Shown piece by piece: positions 33,552 through 41,630 of a stretch of 64,000 bases of DNA. The position numbers and the translations under genes are program-made. The DNA is from Nocardia sp. BMG111209 (GTDB taxonomy: Bacteria > Actinomycetota > Actinomycetes > Mycobacteriales > Mycobacteriaceae): NCBI RefSeq assembly GCF_000381925.1, contig NZ_KB907307.1:2976001-3040000 (forward strand). The letters run 5' to 3'. Position 1 is the stretch's first letter, and every line of letters begins with the position of its first letter. The notes beneath the pieces are model-generated. The model saw only the letters and a program-made list of their open reading frames with translations, had not been told where the DNA came from and did no database searches.

Positions 33552-33577
33552 GAAACTATACGACGAGGTCTAGTTTC
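33552..33577. promoter_or_regulatory. Inverted repeat before the double-TetR gene
   Basis: GAAACTA (33552-33558) and TAGTTTC (33571-33577) form a perfect 7-bp inverted repeat with a 12-bp spacer, 33 bp upstream of the double-TetR ATG. It is a natural autoregulatory operator candidate and differs from the GAGAG-type palindrome. Confidence 0.5.
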
Positions 33578-33609
33578 TCCCCGCGCCCCGACCTGGCAGA
33601 CTGCACCGC

Positions 33610-35367
33610 ATGACGCCGAGCCGCACCTCTCCCGCCTCGGGCGACAACGCCGATTCCCGCACCCGGCGCGGTGGACGGCCGACACGCGCCCAGGCCACCG
33701 AGCTGGACCGGACGCTGCGCCGGGCGGCGTTGCAACTGTTCCTGGATCAGGGTTACGACGGCACCTCGATGGACGCGATCGCCCGCGCGGCCGGCACCAC
33801 CAAGGCGTCGCTGTACACGCGATTCCCGAGCAAGGAGGCGATGTTCCGCTCGGTGCTGGAGTGGGCGGTGCAGCGCGCCGACCGACCGGCCCCCGCCTAC
33901 ACCGCCTCCGGCGATCTCACCACCGCCCTGACCGAGATCGCCACCGCCGCGTGGGATCGGGCCGTACACCCCGATCTGATCAAACTCCGCCGGATCGCGG
34001 CGGCCCAGGCGGAACGGCATCCGGACCTGGCGCGGCAGGCCACGGCGTGGCCGTCGCCGAATCCGGTCGCGGAACTGCTGCGCCACCACGCCCGCACCGG
34101 CACGATCGTCGCCGACGACCCGGACCTGCTGGCCGACCACTTCCTGGCCATGGTCACCGCCCCCGCCTGGTCCACGGTCTTCGGCCATCCCCGTCCCGGC
34201 GCCGCCGACGCGGAACGGACCATCGGGAGCGCGGTCGCACTGTTCGTCCGCGGCCTGCGGTCCTTCGCCGTCCCGGCGTCGGCCGCCGCATCGGCCCGGG
34301 TCGGCACACCCGTCCAGGCCGCCGCATCGGCCCAGGCGGCCGAATCGGTTCAGCTCGGCACATCGGTCCAGGCCGGCGCGTCGGCCCAGCTCGCCACACC
34401 GGCCCAGGCCGGCGCATCGGCCCAGCTCGCCACACCGGGAGCTGCGTCGGCCGAGACATACAGCGCGCCGGCCGCATCCACGGCCGCGGCCTCGACGGCC
34501 GCCGACGCCGTATCCCCCGCTGCGGCTTCGGCATTCACCGTCGCCACGGCAGATTCCTTGTCGGAGAACCCGACCCAGCCCGCTGCCGTCCCGCCCCCAT
34601 CGGCTTCCGCTGGGGCGAGCACACTTTCACCGGCCGGAACCACGGGCAACGGCTCCGGCCACTCGACTTCCGCAGGGACAGCCCAGCCGCCGACCGGGAC
34701 CGTCGGCACCGCCGCGGACCAGGCCGCCTCGCTCCGGGCCACGACCGGCGCACCGGCACAATCCCTTCCGCCGGACATCGATCCGATGCCGCGCCGCCGC
34801 AACGGGAGCGGTGAGCCGAGTGCCCGCGACCAACTGCTCAACGCCACCGCCCAGGTGATGGTCACCGAGGGGTACGCGGCGGCGACCTCGCGCCGCGTCG
34901 CCGCCGTGGCGGGCGTGAAACCCGCACTCGTGCACTACTACTTCCCCACCATGGACGACCTGTTCCTGGCGGTGTTCCGCCGCGGCGCCCAGCGTCACCT
35001 GGACCGGGAGCGCCATGCCCTCGACGCCGGCCGGGCACGGTCGATGTGGGATCTGCACAACACCAATCGCGACACCGCCCTGGTACTGGAGTTCATGGCA
35101 CTGGCCAACCACCGCAAGGAGATCCGCTCCGAGGTGGCGCTCTACACCGAGATCTCGCGCGAGAACCAGCGCACCGCCCTGGGCCGCCTGCTACCGCACG
35201 GCCTGCGCCCGGCCACCATGTCGCCGCCCGTGCTGGGCTTCATCCTGGCCGCCGTCACCCGCCTGCTGGTGTCCGAGCAGATGCTCGGTATCACCGCCGG
35301 CCACAGCGACACGATCACCTACTTCACCGCACTGCTCGCCGATCCGCTCCGCCGCTCCCCCGCCTGA
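33610..35367 (+). CDS. Tandem TetR-TetR fusion regulator
   Basis: A 585-residue chain with two complete TetR repressors. Module 1 (about 28-217) has HTH MDAIARAAGTTKASLYTRF and its own ligand domain. Residues ~218-393 form an Ala/Ser/Thr/Pro-rich linker with 12-residue repeats. Module 2 (about 394-585) has HTH SRRVAAVAGVKPALVHYYF and closely matches the neighbouring TetR at 32839. TetR proteins normally are ~200 residues and bind as dimers; two DNA-binding heads in one chain are unusual. No stop or frameshift separates the modules. The function of the fusion is unknown. Confidence 0.88.
   Translation: MTPSRTSPASGDNADSRTRRGGRPTRAQATELDRTLRRAALQLFLDQGYDGTSMDAIARAAGTTKASLYTRFPSKEAMFRSVLEWAVQRADRPAPAYTASGDLTTALTEIATAAWDRAVHPDLIKLRRIAAAQAERHPDLARQATAWPSPNPVAELLRHHARTGTIVADDPDLLADHFLAMVTAPAWSTVFGHPRPGAADAERTIGSAVALFVRGLRSFAVPASAAASARVGTPVQAAASAQAAESVQLGTSVQAGASAQLATPAQAGASAQLATPGAASAETYSAPAASTAAASTAADAVSPAAASAFTVATADSLSENPTQPAAVPPPSASAGASTLSPAGTTGNGSGHSTSAGTAQPPTGTVGTAADQAASLRATTGAPAQSLPPDIDPMPRRRNGSGEPSARDQLLNATAQVMVTEGYAAATSRRVAAVAGVKPALVHYYFPTMDDLFLAVFRRGAQRHLDRERHALDAGRARSMWDLHNTNRDTALVLEFMALANHRKEIRSEVALYTEISRENQRTALGRLLPHGLRPATMSPPVLGFILAAVTRLLVSEQMLGITAGHSDTITYFTALLADPLRRSPA
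34297..34440 (+). repeat. 36-bp in-frame tandem repeat in TetR-TetR linker
   Basis: Units at 34351-34386 and 34387-34422, with a partial third from 34423 and a diverged copy at 34297-34332, all begin or resemble CAGCTCGCCACACCGG. Each encodes 12 residues of the type QLATPAQAGASA. The 36-bp period keeps the frame, so linker length can change by slippage without breaking the protein. Confidence 0.8.
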
Positions 35368-35470
35368 TCACCACACCGGCCGTCTTGACCGGGTCGGCGG
35401 ACGGGTGTTAGACATGAGCCATCTTTGTTTGGGCATTTGCTCAGGGCGTCTTCCGGAGGGCCGGACAATC

Positions 35471-36613
35471 ATGACTTTCGAGCTGACCGCGGACCAGCGG
35501 TTGTTCCAGTCGACCACGCGGGAATTTCTCGCCGACACCATGTCGATCACGGCGGTACGCGCCGCCGGGGAGACCGAGGCCGGATTCGACCGCGGCTGGT
35601 GGCGGCGGGCCGTCGAACTGGGCTGGACGGCGATGCTGGTGCCGGAGCAGTGGGGCGGCGGATCCGTCTCGGGGCGGCCGTTGACGGAACTGTCGCTGGT
35701 CGCCGAGGAATTGGGCCGCAGCTGCGCGCCGGGACCGCTGATCACCACCAGCGCCGTCCTGGCCGGGCTCGCCGCCGGCGGCGAGCGGTTCGCGGAGGTG
35801 ACCGGCGAGGTCGTCGCCGGGGAGCGGATCGCGGTGTGGGCGGTCTACGAACCGGGCCACGGGCTCGAATTCCCCGTCGGCGCGACGGTGCCGGATATCG
35901 GCACCCGGCTGACCGCCGACGGCGACGGCTATCGGCTCAGCGGGCTGAAGGATCGGGTGGAGGCGGCCGGACAGGCCGACCTGTTCCTGGTGACCGCGAC
36001 GGGTCCGGACGGGCCGGTGCAGGTACTCGTGCCCGCCGACGCGGCGGGTGTGACCGTGACGCCGACCTGGACCCTGGATCTGGTGCGCCGCACCGGCGAG
36101 GTGCGCTTCGAGGAGGTCGCGGTCCCCGCCGACGCGGTGGTGCACACCGGCGCCGCCGCCGCGGCCGCGCTGGAGGCCGAGATCCAGGTGGCGGCGATCC
36201 TGACCGCCGCGGAGACCGTCGGCGCCACCGACCGCGCCTTCGACGCCACCGTCGGCTGGATGTTCGACCGCTACACCTTCGGCCGCCCGCTGGCGTCCTA
36301 CCAGGCGCTGAAGCATCGGATGGCCGACAACAAGACCTGGCTGGAGGCCTCCCGCGCCACCGCCGCCGCGGCGGCCGAGACCCACGACGACGATCCGACC
36401 GGCGCCGCCGAGGTGGTCAGCGTCGCGAAATCCTATGTGAGCGCGAAGGCGCCGGTGATCGTGCAGGACTGCGTGCAGATCCACGGCGGCATCGGTGTCA
36501 CCTGGGAGCACGACCTGCACCTGTACCTGCGCCGGGTCACCCTGGGCCGGGCCCTGTACGGCACCCCGGAGGAACACCGCCGCCGCATCACCGACCTGAT
36601 CACCGCGGCCTGA
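35471..36613 (+). CDS. Acyl-CoA dehydrogenase (pair member 1)
   Basis: A 380-residue ACAD. The flavin/CoA blocks include the C-terminal RYTFGRPLASYQALKHRMAD and QIHGGIGVTWEHDLHLYLRR, typical of the FAD-binding subunit region. The N-terminal half is shorter and lacks the SEP(R/D)GGSD motif that its partner has. It lies directly before a second ACAD; in actinobacterial sterol/cholate degradation such pairs form alpha2-beta2 heterotetramers. That arrangement is inferred here. ATG 35471 is 16 bases after GGAGGG. Confidence 0.9.
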   Translation: MTFELTADQRLFQSTTREFLADTMSITAVRAAGETEAGFDRGWWRRAVELGWTAMLVPEQWGGGSVSGRPLTELSLVAEELGRSCAPGPLITTSAVLAGLAAGGERFAEVTGEVVAGERIAVWAVYEPGHGLEFPVGATVPDIGTRLTADGDGYRLSGLKDRVEAAGQADLFLVTATGPDGPVQVLVPADAAGVTVTPTWTLDLVRRTGEVRFEEVAVPADAVVHTGAAAAAALEAEIQVAAILTAAETVGATDRAFDATVGWMFDRYTFGRPLASYQALKHRMADNKTWLEASRATAAAAAETHDDDPTGAAEVVSVAKSYVSAKAPVIVQDCVQIHGGIGVTWEHDLHLYLRRVTLGRALYGTPEEHRRRITDLITAA

Positions 36614-36692
36614 TGCGCATTCGCCACCGGCGCGCCGGAACCGCTGCGCCGCAACCACATTCCCGCCGATCGAGAAAGGCCGGTGTGCCGGC

Positions 36693-37913
36693 ATGACCGA
36701 ACTGGAATCCGTCGAGGAGTTCCGCGACCGCGCCCGCCGCTGGCTGAAGGACAACCTGCCCGCCGCGACCGGCCGCTACTCCGGCCCCGAGAACGACGAC
36801 GTCTGGGACCGCTCCCGGCAACTGCAGCGCATCCTCTTCGACGGCGGCTTCGCGGGCATCTGTTATCCGAAGGAGTACGGCGGCCAGGGACTGACCACCG
36901 CACACCAGCGGGCGTTCACCGAGGAATCCTTCGAATACGAGATGCCGTTGGTGTTCAACATCCCGACGCTATCGATCTGCGCGCCGACGATCCTCGACCT
37001 CGGCACCGAGGACCAGAAACACAAACACCTCACCGGCGTCCTGCGCGGCGACCAACTGCTCGTGCAGTTCCTGTCCGAACCGCGCGGCGGCTCCGATCTG
37101 GCCGGGCTCACCACCCGCGCCGACCGCGACGGCGACGAATGGGTACTCAACGGCTCCAAGATCTGGAGCTCCGGCGCCTACGCCGCCGACTACGGGATCT
37201 GCCTGGCCCGCACCAACTGGGACGCGCCGAAGCACGAGGGCCTCACCCTGTTCCTGGTGCCGGTCCACGCACCCGGGGTCACCATCCAGCGGATCAAGCA
37301 GGTCACCGGCAGCACCGAGTTCTGCCAGGAATTCTTCGACGACGTGCGGCTGCCCGCCGACTCCGTGCTCGGCGAGGTGAACGGCGGCTGGGCGGCGGCG
37401 TCACGGCTGCTGTTCCACGAACGGTCCGCGATGGGCGGCACCTCGCCGTACATGAGCGGTTCCCGGCCGCGGCTGTCGGTCGACCTCAGCGAACTGGTCG
37501 AACTGGCCCGCTCGGTGGGCCGGCTCGACGACCCCTCGGTGCGGGAGGACATCGGCGAGGCGCGGGCGATGTTCCGGGTTCGGGACCAGCTGGTCGCGCG
37601 GGTGTCGCGGCAGCTGGCCAGCGGTGAGCTGCCGCCACCGGCCAGCTCGATCGTGCGGCTGTTCAGCGCGGAGAACGCGCAGTTCCAGATCGACAAGGCG
37701 ATCCGGATCGCGGGCGCCTCGGCGGCCACCGCCGCACCCGACGGCACCGGCCGCCAGCTGGGCATCGACTATCTGTTCCGCAATTCCTGGAGCCTGGCCG
37801 GCGGTAGCGCCGAGATGTCGCGCAATGTGATCAGCGAGCGGCTGCTGGGTATGCCGCGCGAGTTCGCCGCCGACCGCGGCGTGCCGTTCAACCAGGTCAA
37901 ACACGGCCGCTAG
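36693..37913 (+). CDS. Acyl-CoA dehydrogenase (pair member 2)
   Basis: A 406-residue ACAD. QFLSEPRGGSDLAGL and WVLNGSKIWSSGAYAADYGI form the substrate/FAD-binding middle domain. The C-terminal NSWSLAGGSAEMSRNVISERLLGMPRE is the usual end block. It follows the first ACAD after 79 bp and shares its direction. The complementary motif set between the two supports a heteromeric enzyme. A strong hairpin closes the transcript at 37925-37956. Confidence 0.92.
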   Translation: MTELESVEEFRDRARRWLKDNLPAATGRYSGPENDDVWDRSRQLQRILFDGGFAGICYPKEYGGQGLTTAHQRAFTEESFEYEMPLVFNIPTLSICAPTILDLGTEDQKHKHLTGVLRGDQLLVQFLSEPRGGSDLAGLTTRADRDGDEWVLNGSKIWSSGAYAADYGICLARTNWDAPKHEGLTLFLVPVHAPGVTIQRIKQVTGSTEFCQEFFDDVRLPADSVLGEVNGGWAAASRLLFHERSAMGGTSPYMSGSRPRLSVDLSELVELARSVGRLDDPSVREDIGEARAMFRVRDQLVARVSRQLASGELPPPASSIVRLFSAENAQFQIDKAIRIAGASAATAAPDGTGRQLGIDYLFRNSWSLAGGSAEMSRNVISERLLGMPREFAADRGVPFNQVKHGR

Positions 37914-37924
37914 CCGGCCGACCG

Positions 37925-37956
37925 GCCTCTCGCCGCACCACGCGGCGGCGAGAGGC
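37925..37956 (+). terminator. Terminator hairpin after the ACAD pair
   Basis: A perfect 12-bp stem GCCTCTCGCCGC/GCGGCGAGAGGC with an 8-nt loop begins 12 bases after the ACAD stop and is followed by TTGTTCTCC. It is a convincing stem for transcription termination in high-GC DNA. Confidence 0.75.
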
Positions 37957-37964
37957 TTGTTCTC
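37950..37964. promoter_or_regulatory. GAGAG-N5-TTCTC site before the LLM gene (weaker candidate)
   Basis: GAGAGGCTTGTTCTC fits the shared palindrome and precedes the LLM-SDR operon by 108 bp. Its left half is also the right arm of the terminator hairpin, so the match could be partly fortuitous. A second inverted repeat CCATTC-N4-GAATGG overlaps its end at 37964-37979. Confidence 0.4.
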
Positions 37965-38071
37965 CATTCGAAAGAATGGTAGATGCAATAGAGGCTAAAC
38001 AACGTTCTCGCCCAGGCGTGACGCCCGCCCACCGGACCGGCGCGGCCCCGGCATCGAGCAATGAGGTGACG

Positions 38072-38977
38072 ATGCGTTTCTTCTTCCATTACCCCGAGAC
38101 GGCCGGGTACGAGGGCGACGTACTGGATGCCGGTCCGCTGCGCGACGTGGCGGTCACGGTGGAACGCTCCGGATTCGACGGCTTCTCGCTCAGTGAGCAT
38201 CCGATCCCGGGTGCACGCTGGCTGGCCTCCGGCGGACATCAGACCCTCGACCCGTTCGTGTCGCTGGGCTTCGTGGCCGCCGCGACCGAGCGGCTGAAGC
38301 TGCTCACCTATCTGGCCGTCGCCCCCTACCGCAACCCGTTCCTGCTCGCGAAATCGGCTGCGACACTGGACAAGCTGTCCGGTGGCCGCGCGATCGTCGG
38401 CATCGGCACCGGGTACCAGAAGAGCGAATTCCACGCGCTGGGAGTCGATTTCGACGAACGCAACGCGCTGTTCGAGGAGACCCTCGACGTCCTGCCCCTG
38501 CACTGGAGCGGTGAGCCGTTCAGCTACCAGGGCCGGCACTTCAGCGCCCGCGACGTGGTGGCCCGGCCGCGGCCGGTGCAGAGCCCCATCCCGATCTGGA
38601 TCGGCGGCAACTCGAAGCTGACCCAGCGCCGGGTCGGCCAGCGCGCGCAGGGCTGGATCCCGATGAGCGGCGGCGGCGAACTGAACTCCACCGCGCGCAC
38701 CCCGGAACTCGGCGACTTCGACGAGCTGGCCGGGAAGATCGCCGATATCCGTTCCGCCGCAAGGGAAGCCGGGCGCACCGAACATATCGACGTGGTCTAC
38801 TCCTACAACGACACCAGCATCCTGAACCCGACCGCGGACGCGGACCGGCACCGTGAGGTGTTCGGGCATCTGGAGAAGATCGGCATCGACTGGATCACGG
38901 TGTCCAGCCGCACCAGCGAGGCTTCCGCGACCTTCGATTTCATCGAGGGCTTCGGCGCCGCCTACCTGCGGGGCTGA
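38072..38977 (+). CDS. LLM-class flavin/F420-dependent oxidoreductase
   Basis: A 301-residue LLM-class TIM barrel. SGFDGFSLSEHPIPG, LLTYLAVAPYRNPFLLAKSAATLDKLSGGR, VGIGTGYQKSEFHALGVDF and IPIWIGGNSKLTQRR-type blocks are diagnostic (each cited in part). Such enzymes use FMN or F420 for oxidation or Baeyer-Villiger type chemistry. ATG 38072 follows AATGAGGTGACG. It is five bases from the SDR that follows, so they form an operon like the LLM-SDR pair at 25704-27498. Confidence 0.85.
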   Translation: MRFFFHYPETAGYEGDVLDAGPLRDVAVTVERSGFDGFSLSEHPIPGARWLASGGHQTLDPFVSLGFVAAATERLKLLTYLAVAPYRNPFLLAKSAATLDKLSGGRAIVGIGTGYQKSEFHALGVDFDERNALFEETLDVLPLHWSGEPFSYQGRHFSARDVVARPRPVQSPIPIWIGGNSKLTQRRVGQRAQGWIPMSGGGELNSTARTPELGDFDELAGKIADIRSAAREAGRTEHIDVVYSYNDTSILNPTADADRHREVFGHLEKIGIDWITVSSRTSEASATFDFIEGFGAAYLRG

Positions 38978-38982
38978 CGGCG

Positions 38983-39852
38983 ATGGGATGGTTCGAGGAG
39001 CGCGGCGGGCTCGACGGCACCGTCGCCGTGATCACCGGCGGCGCAGGCGGTCTCGGTCAGGCGATCGTCACGGATCTGGCCGCCAACGGGGTCCGCACCG
39101 CGGTCCTCGACATCGACGGCGAGGCGATCGAGCAGCTGCGGGCCCGCCTCGCCGAGGACGGCCACGACGCCCTGCTGATCCAGGGCGACGTCCGCGATCC
39201 GGACACCCTGACCGGCCTGTTCACCGCGGTCGACGAGCGCTGGGGCCGGCTGGACACACTGGTGAACGTGGTGGGCGGCACCTTCCGGGCGTCGTTCACC
39301 GACACCAGCCCGAACGCGTGGAACGCCCTGCTGCGGATCAACCTGCTGCACGTGTTCCAGGCGTGCGCACTGGCCGTGCCGCGGATGCGCGCCGGCGGCC
39401 GCGGCGGCAGCATCGTCAACATCACGACGATCGAAGCACACCGCGCCGCACCGGGTTACGCGGTCTACTCCGCGGCCAAGGCCGCGGTGGAACAGTTCTC
39501 GCGCACCCTGGCCGTCGAGGTCGCCCCCGACAACATCCGGATCAACAACGTGGCACCGGATTTCGTGCCCACCCCGAACATGGACAAGATGGCCGGCGGC
39601 AACGGCCACTCCAGCGATCGGGCGATGTACGACCCGGAGGGCGTCGCGGTGGCCATCCCGATGGCCCGCCCCGGCCAGGTCACCGACATCTCGAACTGCG
39701 TGGTGTTCCTGGCCTCCCGCCTGTCGACCTACCTGACCGGCACCACCCTCCACCCCGACGGCGGCACCTACGCCTCCGCCGGCTGGTTCAACTGGCCCGG
39801 CGACGGCTGGGCCAACCACGCTCCCCTGCACCTGATCCGCGGCGAGCACTGA
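38983..39852 (+). CDS. Short-chain dehydrogenase/reductase
   Basis: A 289-residue SDR. TGGAGGLGQAI binds the cofactor, VYSAAKAAVEQF carries the Tyr-Lys pair, and NITTIEAH is the Ser/Thr region. The usual NNAG block is altered to NVVGGTF. A C-terminal extension rich in Trp and Gly (GWFNWPGDGWANHA) goes beyond the core. It is cotranscribed with the LLM oxidoreductase. The exact substrate is unknown. Confidence 0.9.
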   Translation: MGWFEERGGLDGTVAVITGGAGGLGQAIVTDLAANGVRTAVLDIDGEAIEQLRARLAEDGHDALLIQGDVRDPDTLTGLFTAVDERWGRLDTLVNVVGGTFRASFTDTSPNAWNALLRINLLHVFQACALAVPRMRAGGRGGSIVNITTIEAHRAAPGYAVYSAAKAAVEQFSRTLAVEVAPDNIRINNVAPDFVPTPNMDKMAGGNGHSSDRAMYDPEGVAVAIPMARPGQVTDISNCVVFLASRLSTYLTGTTLHPDGGTYASAGWFNWPGDGWANHAPLHLIRGEH

Positions 39853-39910
39853 GGACGAGCCCGTCTCGTGGCGCTGCCGCGGCGGGCGACCTCCTGAACC
39901 GTTCGGCGGC

Positions 39911-40579
39911 TCAGTGCGGTAGGGGCCAGGACAGGCTGTCGTGGACGTCGAGGTCGGCGATGGCGGCGAGGGCGGCCGGGGATGCGGGGGCGGTGAGGAA
40001 GCCGACGAGGCCGTCCAGGACGTCGCGGACGTGGACCTCGAAGGGCAGGACCGTGCGGCCCGCCGCGGCGGCCTGTTCGTTGAGCGCGGCGGCGTGGACG
40101 GCGAAGGACAGGGCCTGGGCGATGCGGTGGGTGCGCAGGGGTTCGGGGAGGTCGGGCAGGTCGGCGCGGACGCGGTTCCGGAATTTCTCGTTCTCGTCGC
40201 GGTATTGGGTGGAGACGCGGTCGAAGACGTCGCGGTGGCCGTGCTGCTGGAGCATCGCGATGAAACTCAGGTAATTGCTGCCCGCCTCGGCGCCCTGTTC
40301 CAGGATGGGCCGCACATGACATTCGATGCGGGTGGCCAGATCGGCCGGGCGGCGTTCGGCGGTCAATTCCGCGCGGCGCTGCCGCAGCCGGGGCTCGCGA
40401 TATTCGAATATCGCCTGGATCAGTTGATCCTTGGAGCCGAAATGGTATTGCACCGCGGAATTGTTGGCATTTCCGGCGGCGGCGCCGATCTGCCGCAGGG
40501 AGACTCCCTCGATCCCGTGCCGGGCGTAGAGCCGTTCGGCCGTGACGATGATCGCCTCCCGGGCCGGAAGCAGCGCCAT
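39911..40579 (-). CDS. TetR-family regulator
   Basis: A 222-residue TetR protein. The HTH VSLRQIGAAAGNANNSAVQYHFGSKD (in part) is near residues 26-50, with a helical C-terminal domain. GAGGAGGGGAG precedes ATG 40579. It is divergent from the CMD-domain gene; the palindrome AAGACA-AC-TGTCTT lies between them, so it likely represses that gene and itself. It is not closely related to the other two TetR genes here. Confidence 0.9.
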   Translation of the reverse strand: MALLPAREAIIVTAERLYARHGIEGVSLRQIGAAAGNANNSAVQYHFGSKDQLIQAIFEYREPRLRQRRAELTAERRPADLATRIECHVRPILEQGAEAGSNYLSFIAMLQQHGHRDVFDRVSTQYRDENEKFRNRVRADLPDLPEPLRTHRIAQALSFAVHAAALNEQAAAAGRTVLPFEVHVRDVLDGLVGFLTAPASPAALAAIADLDVHDSLSWPLPH

Positions 40580-40652
40580 CTCCCCTCCTCTGCGGGCCGC
40601 CTGATACCGGGAAGCATCCTAACAGGGTCGCGAAAGAGACCCTGGATTCGTA

Positions 40653-40666
40653 AAGACAACTGTCTT
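40653..40666. promoter_or_regulatory. Palindromic operator candidate in the TetR/CMD divergent promoter
   Basis: AAGACA-AC-TGTCTT is a perfect inverted repeat, extended imperfectly by T/A bases on each side, located 74 bp from the TetR start and 43 bp from the CMD-protein start. Typical placement for a TetR-controlled divergent promoter. Confidence 0.6.
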
Positions 40667-40708
40667 AAGGTGGTGACGGACAGCCGCAGCGCAACGAAGG
40701 AGCGAACC

Positions 40709-41470
40709 GTGCCGGACCGTGCCCAGCAGATCTATCGCGAGGTCATGACCATCGAGCCGCCCGAGCCGGCGACCCCCTTCGAGGCGGCGACCTTCGAATT
40801 CGTCTTCGGGCAGGTATGGTCGCGGCCCGGCCTGTCCCGCCGGGAGCGGCGCTGGGTCACGCTCACCTGCGTCGCGGCCGCGGATTCGCCGCAGCCGATC
40901 GCCGATCACGTCTACGCCGCCCTGCGCAGCGGCGATATCACCCTGCCGGAAATGCTGGAGTTCGTGCTGCATTTCGCGGTCTACTGCGGCTGGCCGAAGG
41001 CCTCGCATCTGGAGGGTGAGGTCCGCGCGCAGTGGGCCCGTCTGCACACCGAGCGCGGCGAGACGGCCCCGCCGTGGCCGCGCATCGACAACGCCGAACT
41101 CGGCCCGGACGACTGGGAGCGGCGAATGGAGCTGGGCGCGAAGGAGTTCGCGGAGGTGAACCTGATCTCCGCACCGCCGGCGAACACCCCGTACCAGCAC
41201 GCCGGCATCCTGAACTTCGTGTTCGGGCACGTCTGGCAGCGTCCGGGCCTGACCCGCCGCGACCGCCGGCTCATCACGATTCCCGCGGTGGCCCTGGACG
41301 ATTCGCCGATGCCGCTGCGCGCGCACGTCACCTCGGCGGTGGAGTCCGGCGACGTCACCCCGGTGGAACTCGACGAGATCGTCCTGCAGTTCTCGGCCTA
41401 CTACGGCTTCGCCAAGGGCCAGGCGCTCCAGGACGCCGCGGACCTGGCCCGCGCGAAGGCGCCGGTGTAG
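40709..41470 (+). CDS. Tandem carboxymuconolactone-decarboxylase (CMD) domain protein
   Basis: A 253-residue protein with two CMD/AhpD-like domains. Repeat 1 has VWSRPGLSRRERRWVTLTCVA and EMLEFVLHFAVYCGWPKA; repeat 2 has VWQRPGLTRRDRRLITIPAVA and ELDEIVLQFSAYYGFAKG. Neither has the CxxC of AhpD, so it is closer to the PcaC-like decarboxylase group than to peroxidase-linked AhpD. Start GTG 40709 follows GAAGGAGCGAACC. A lactone or decarboxylation reaction is inferred from family only. Confidence 0.82.
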   Translation: MPDRAQQIYREVMTIEPPEPATPFEAATFEFVFGQVWSRPGLSRRERRWVTLTCVAAADSPQPIADHVYAALRSGDITLPEMLEFVLHFAVYCGWPKASHLEGEVRAQWARLHTERGETAPPWPRIDNAELGPDDWERRMELGAKEFAEVNLISAPPANTPYQHAGILNFVFGHVWQRPGLTRRDRRLITIPAVALDDSPMPLRAHVTSAVESGDVTPVELDEIVLQFSAYYGFAKGQALQDAADLARAKAPV

Positions 41471-41550
41471 GGCGGCGCCGGAGGCGGTGGCCACCGCCGA
41501 GCGAATTCGGTTGATCGAGGAAACCGAAAACGCTCCGGGGGAGCTGGGGC

Positions 41551-41565
41551 GAGAGTAGCGTTCTC
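41551..41565. promoter_or_regulatory. GAGAG-N5-TTCTC operator candidate before the second P450 twin
   Basis: GAGAGTAGCGTTCTC is the closest match to the site before the TauD-P450 operon (GAGAGTACGGTTCTC), differing at two bases in the spacer. TTCTCAT then repeats at 41573. It lies 66 bp upstream of the P450 ATG. Confidence 0.62.
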
Positions 41566-41630
41566 ATTTGAGCAAGTGTGGTTCTCATCACGTCGGGAAG
41601 CCGCACGACTCGAGAGGAGGACACCCGTCG

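Noticed and set aside
34297-34440. CRISPR array
   Set aside because: Direct repeats are in frame within a protein linker, contiguous and without spacers.
37950-37964. Counting the LLM-upstream palindrome as a firm regulon site
   Set aside because: Its left half is part of a terminator stem, so it is kept only as a weak candidate.
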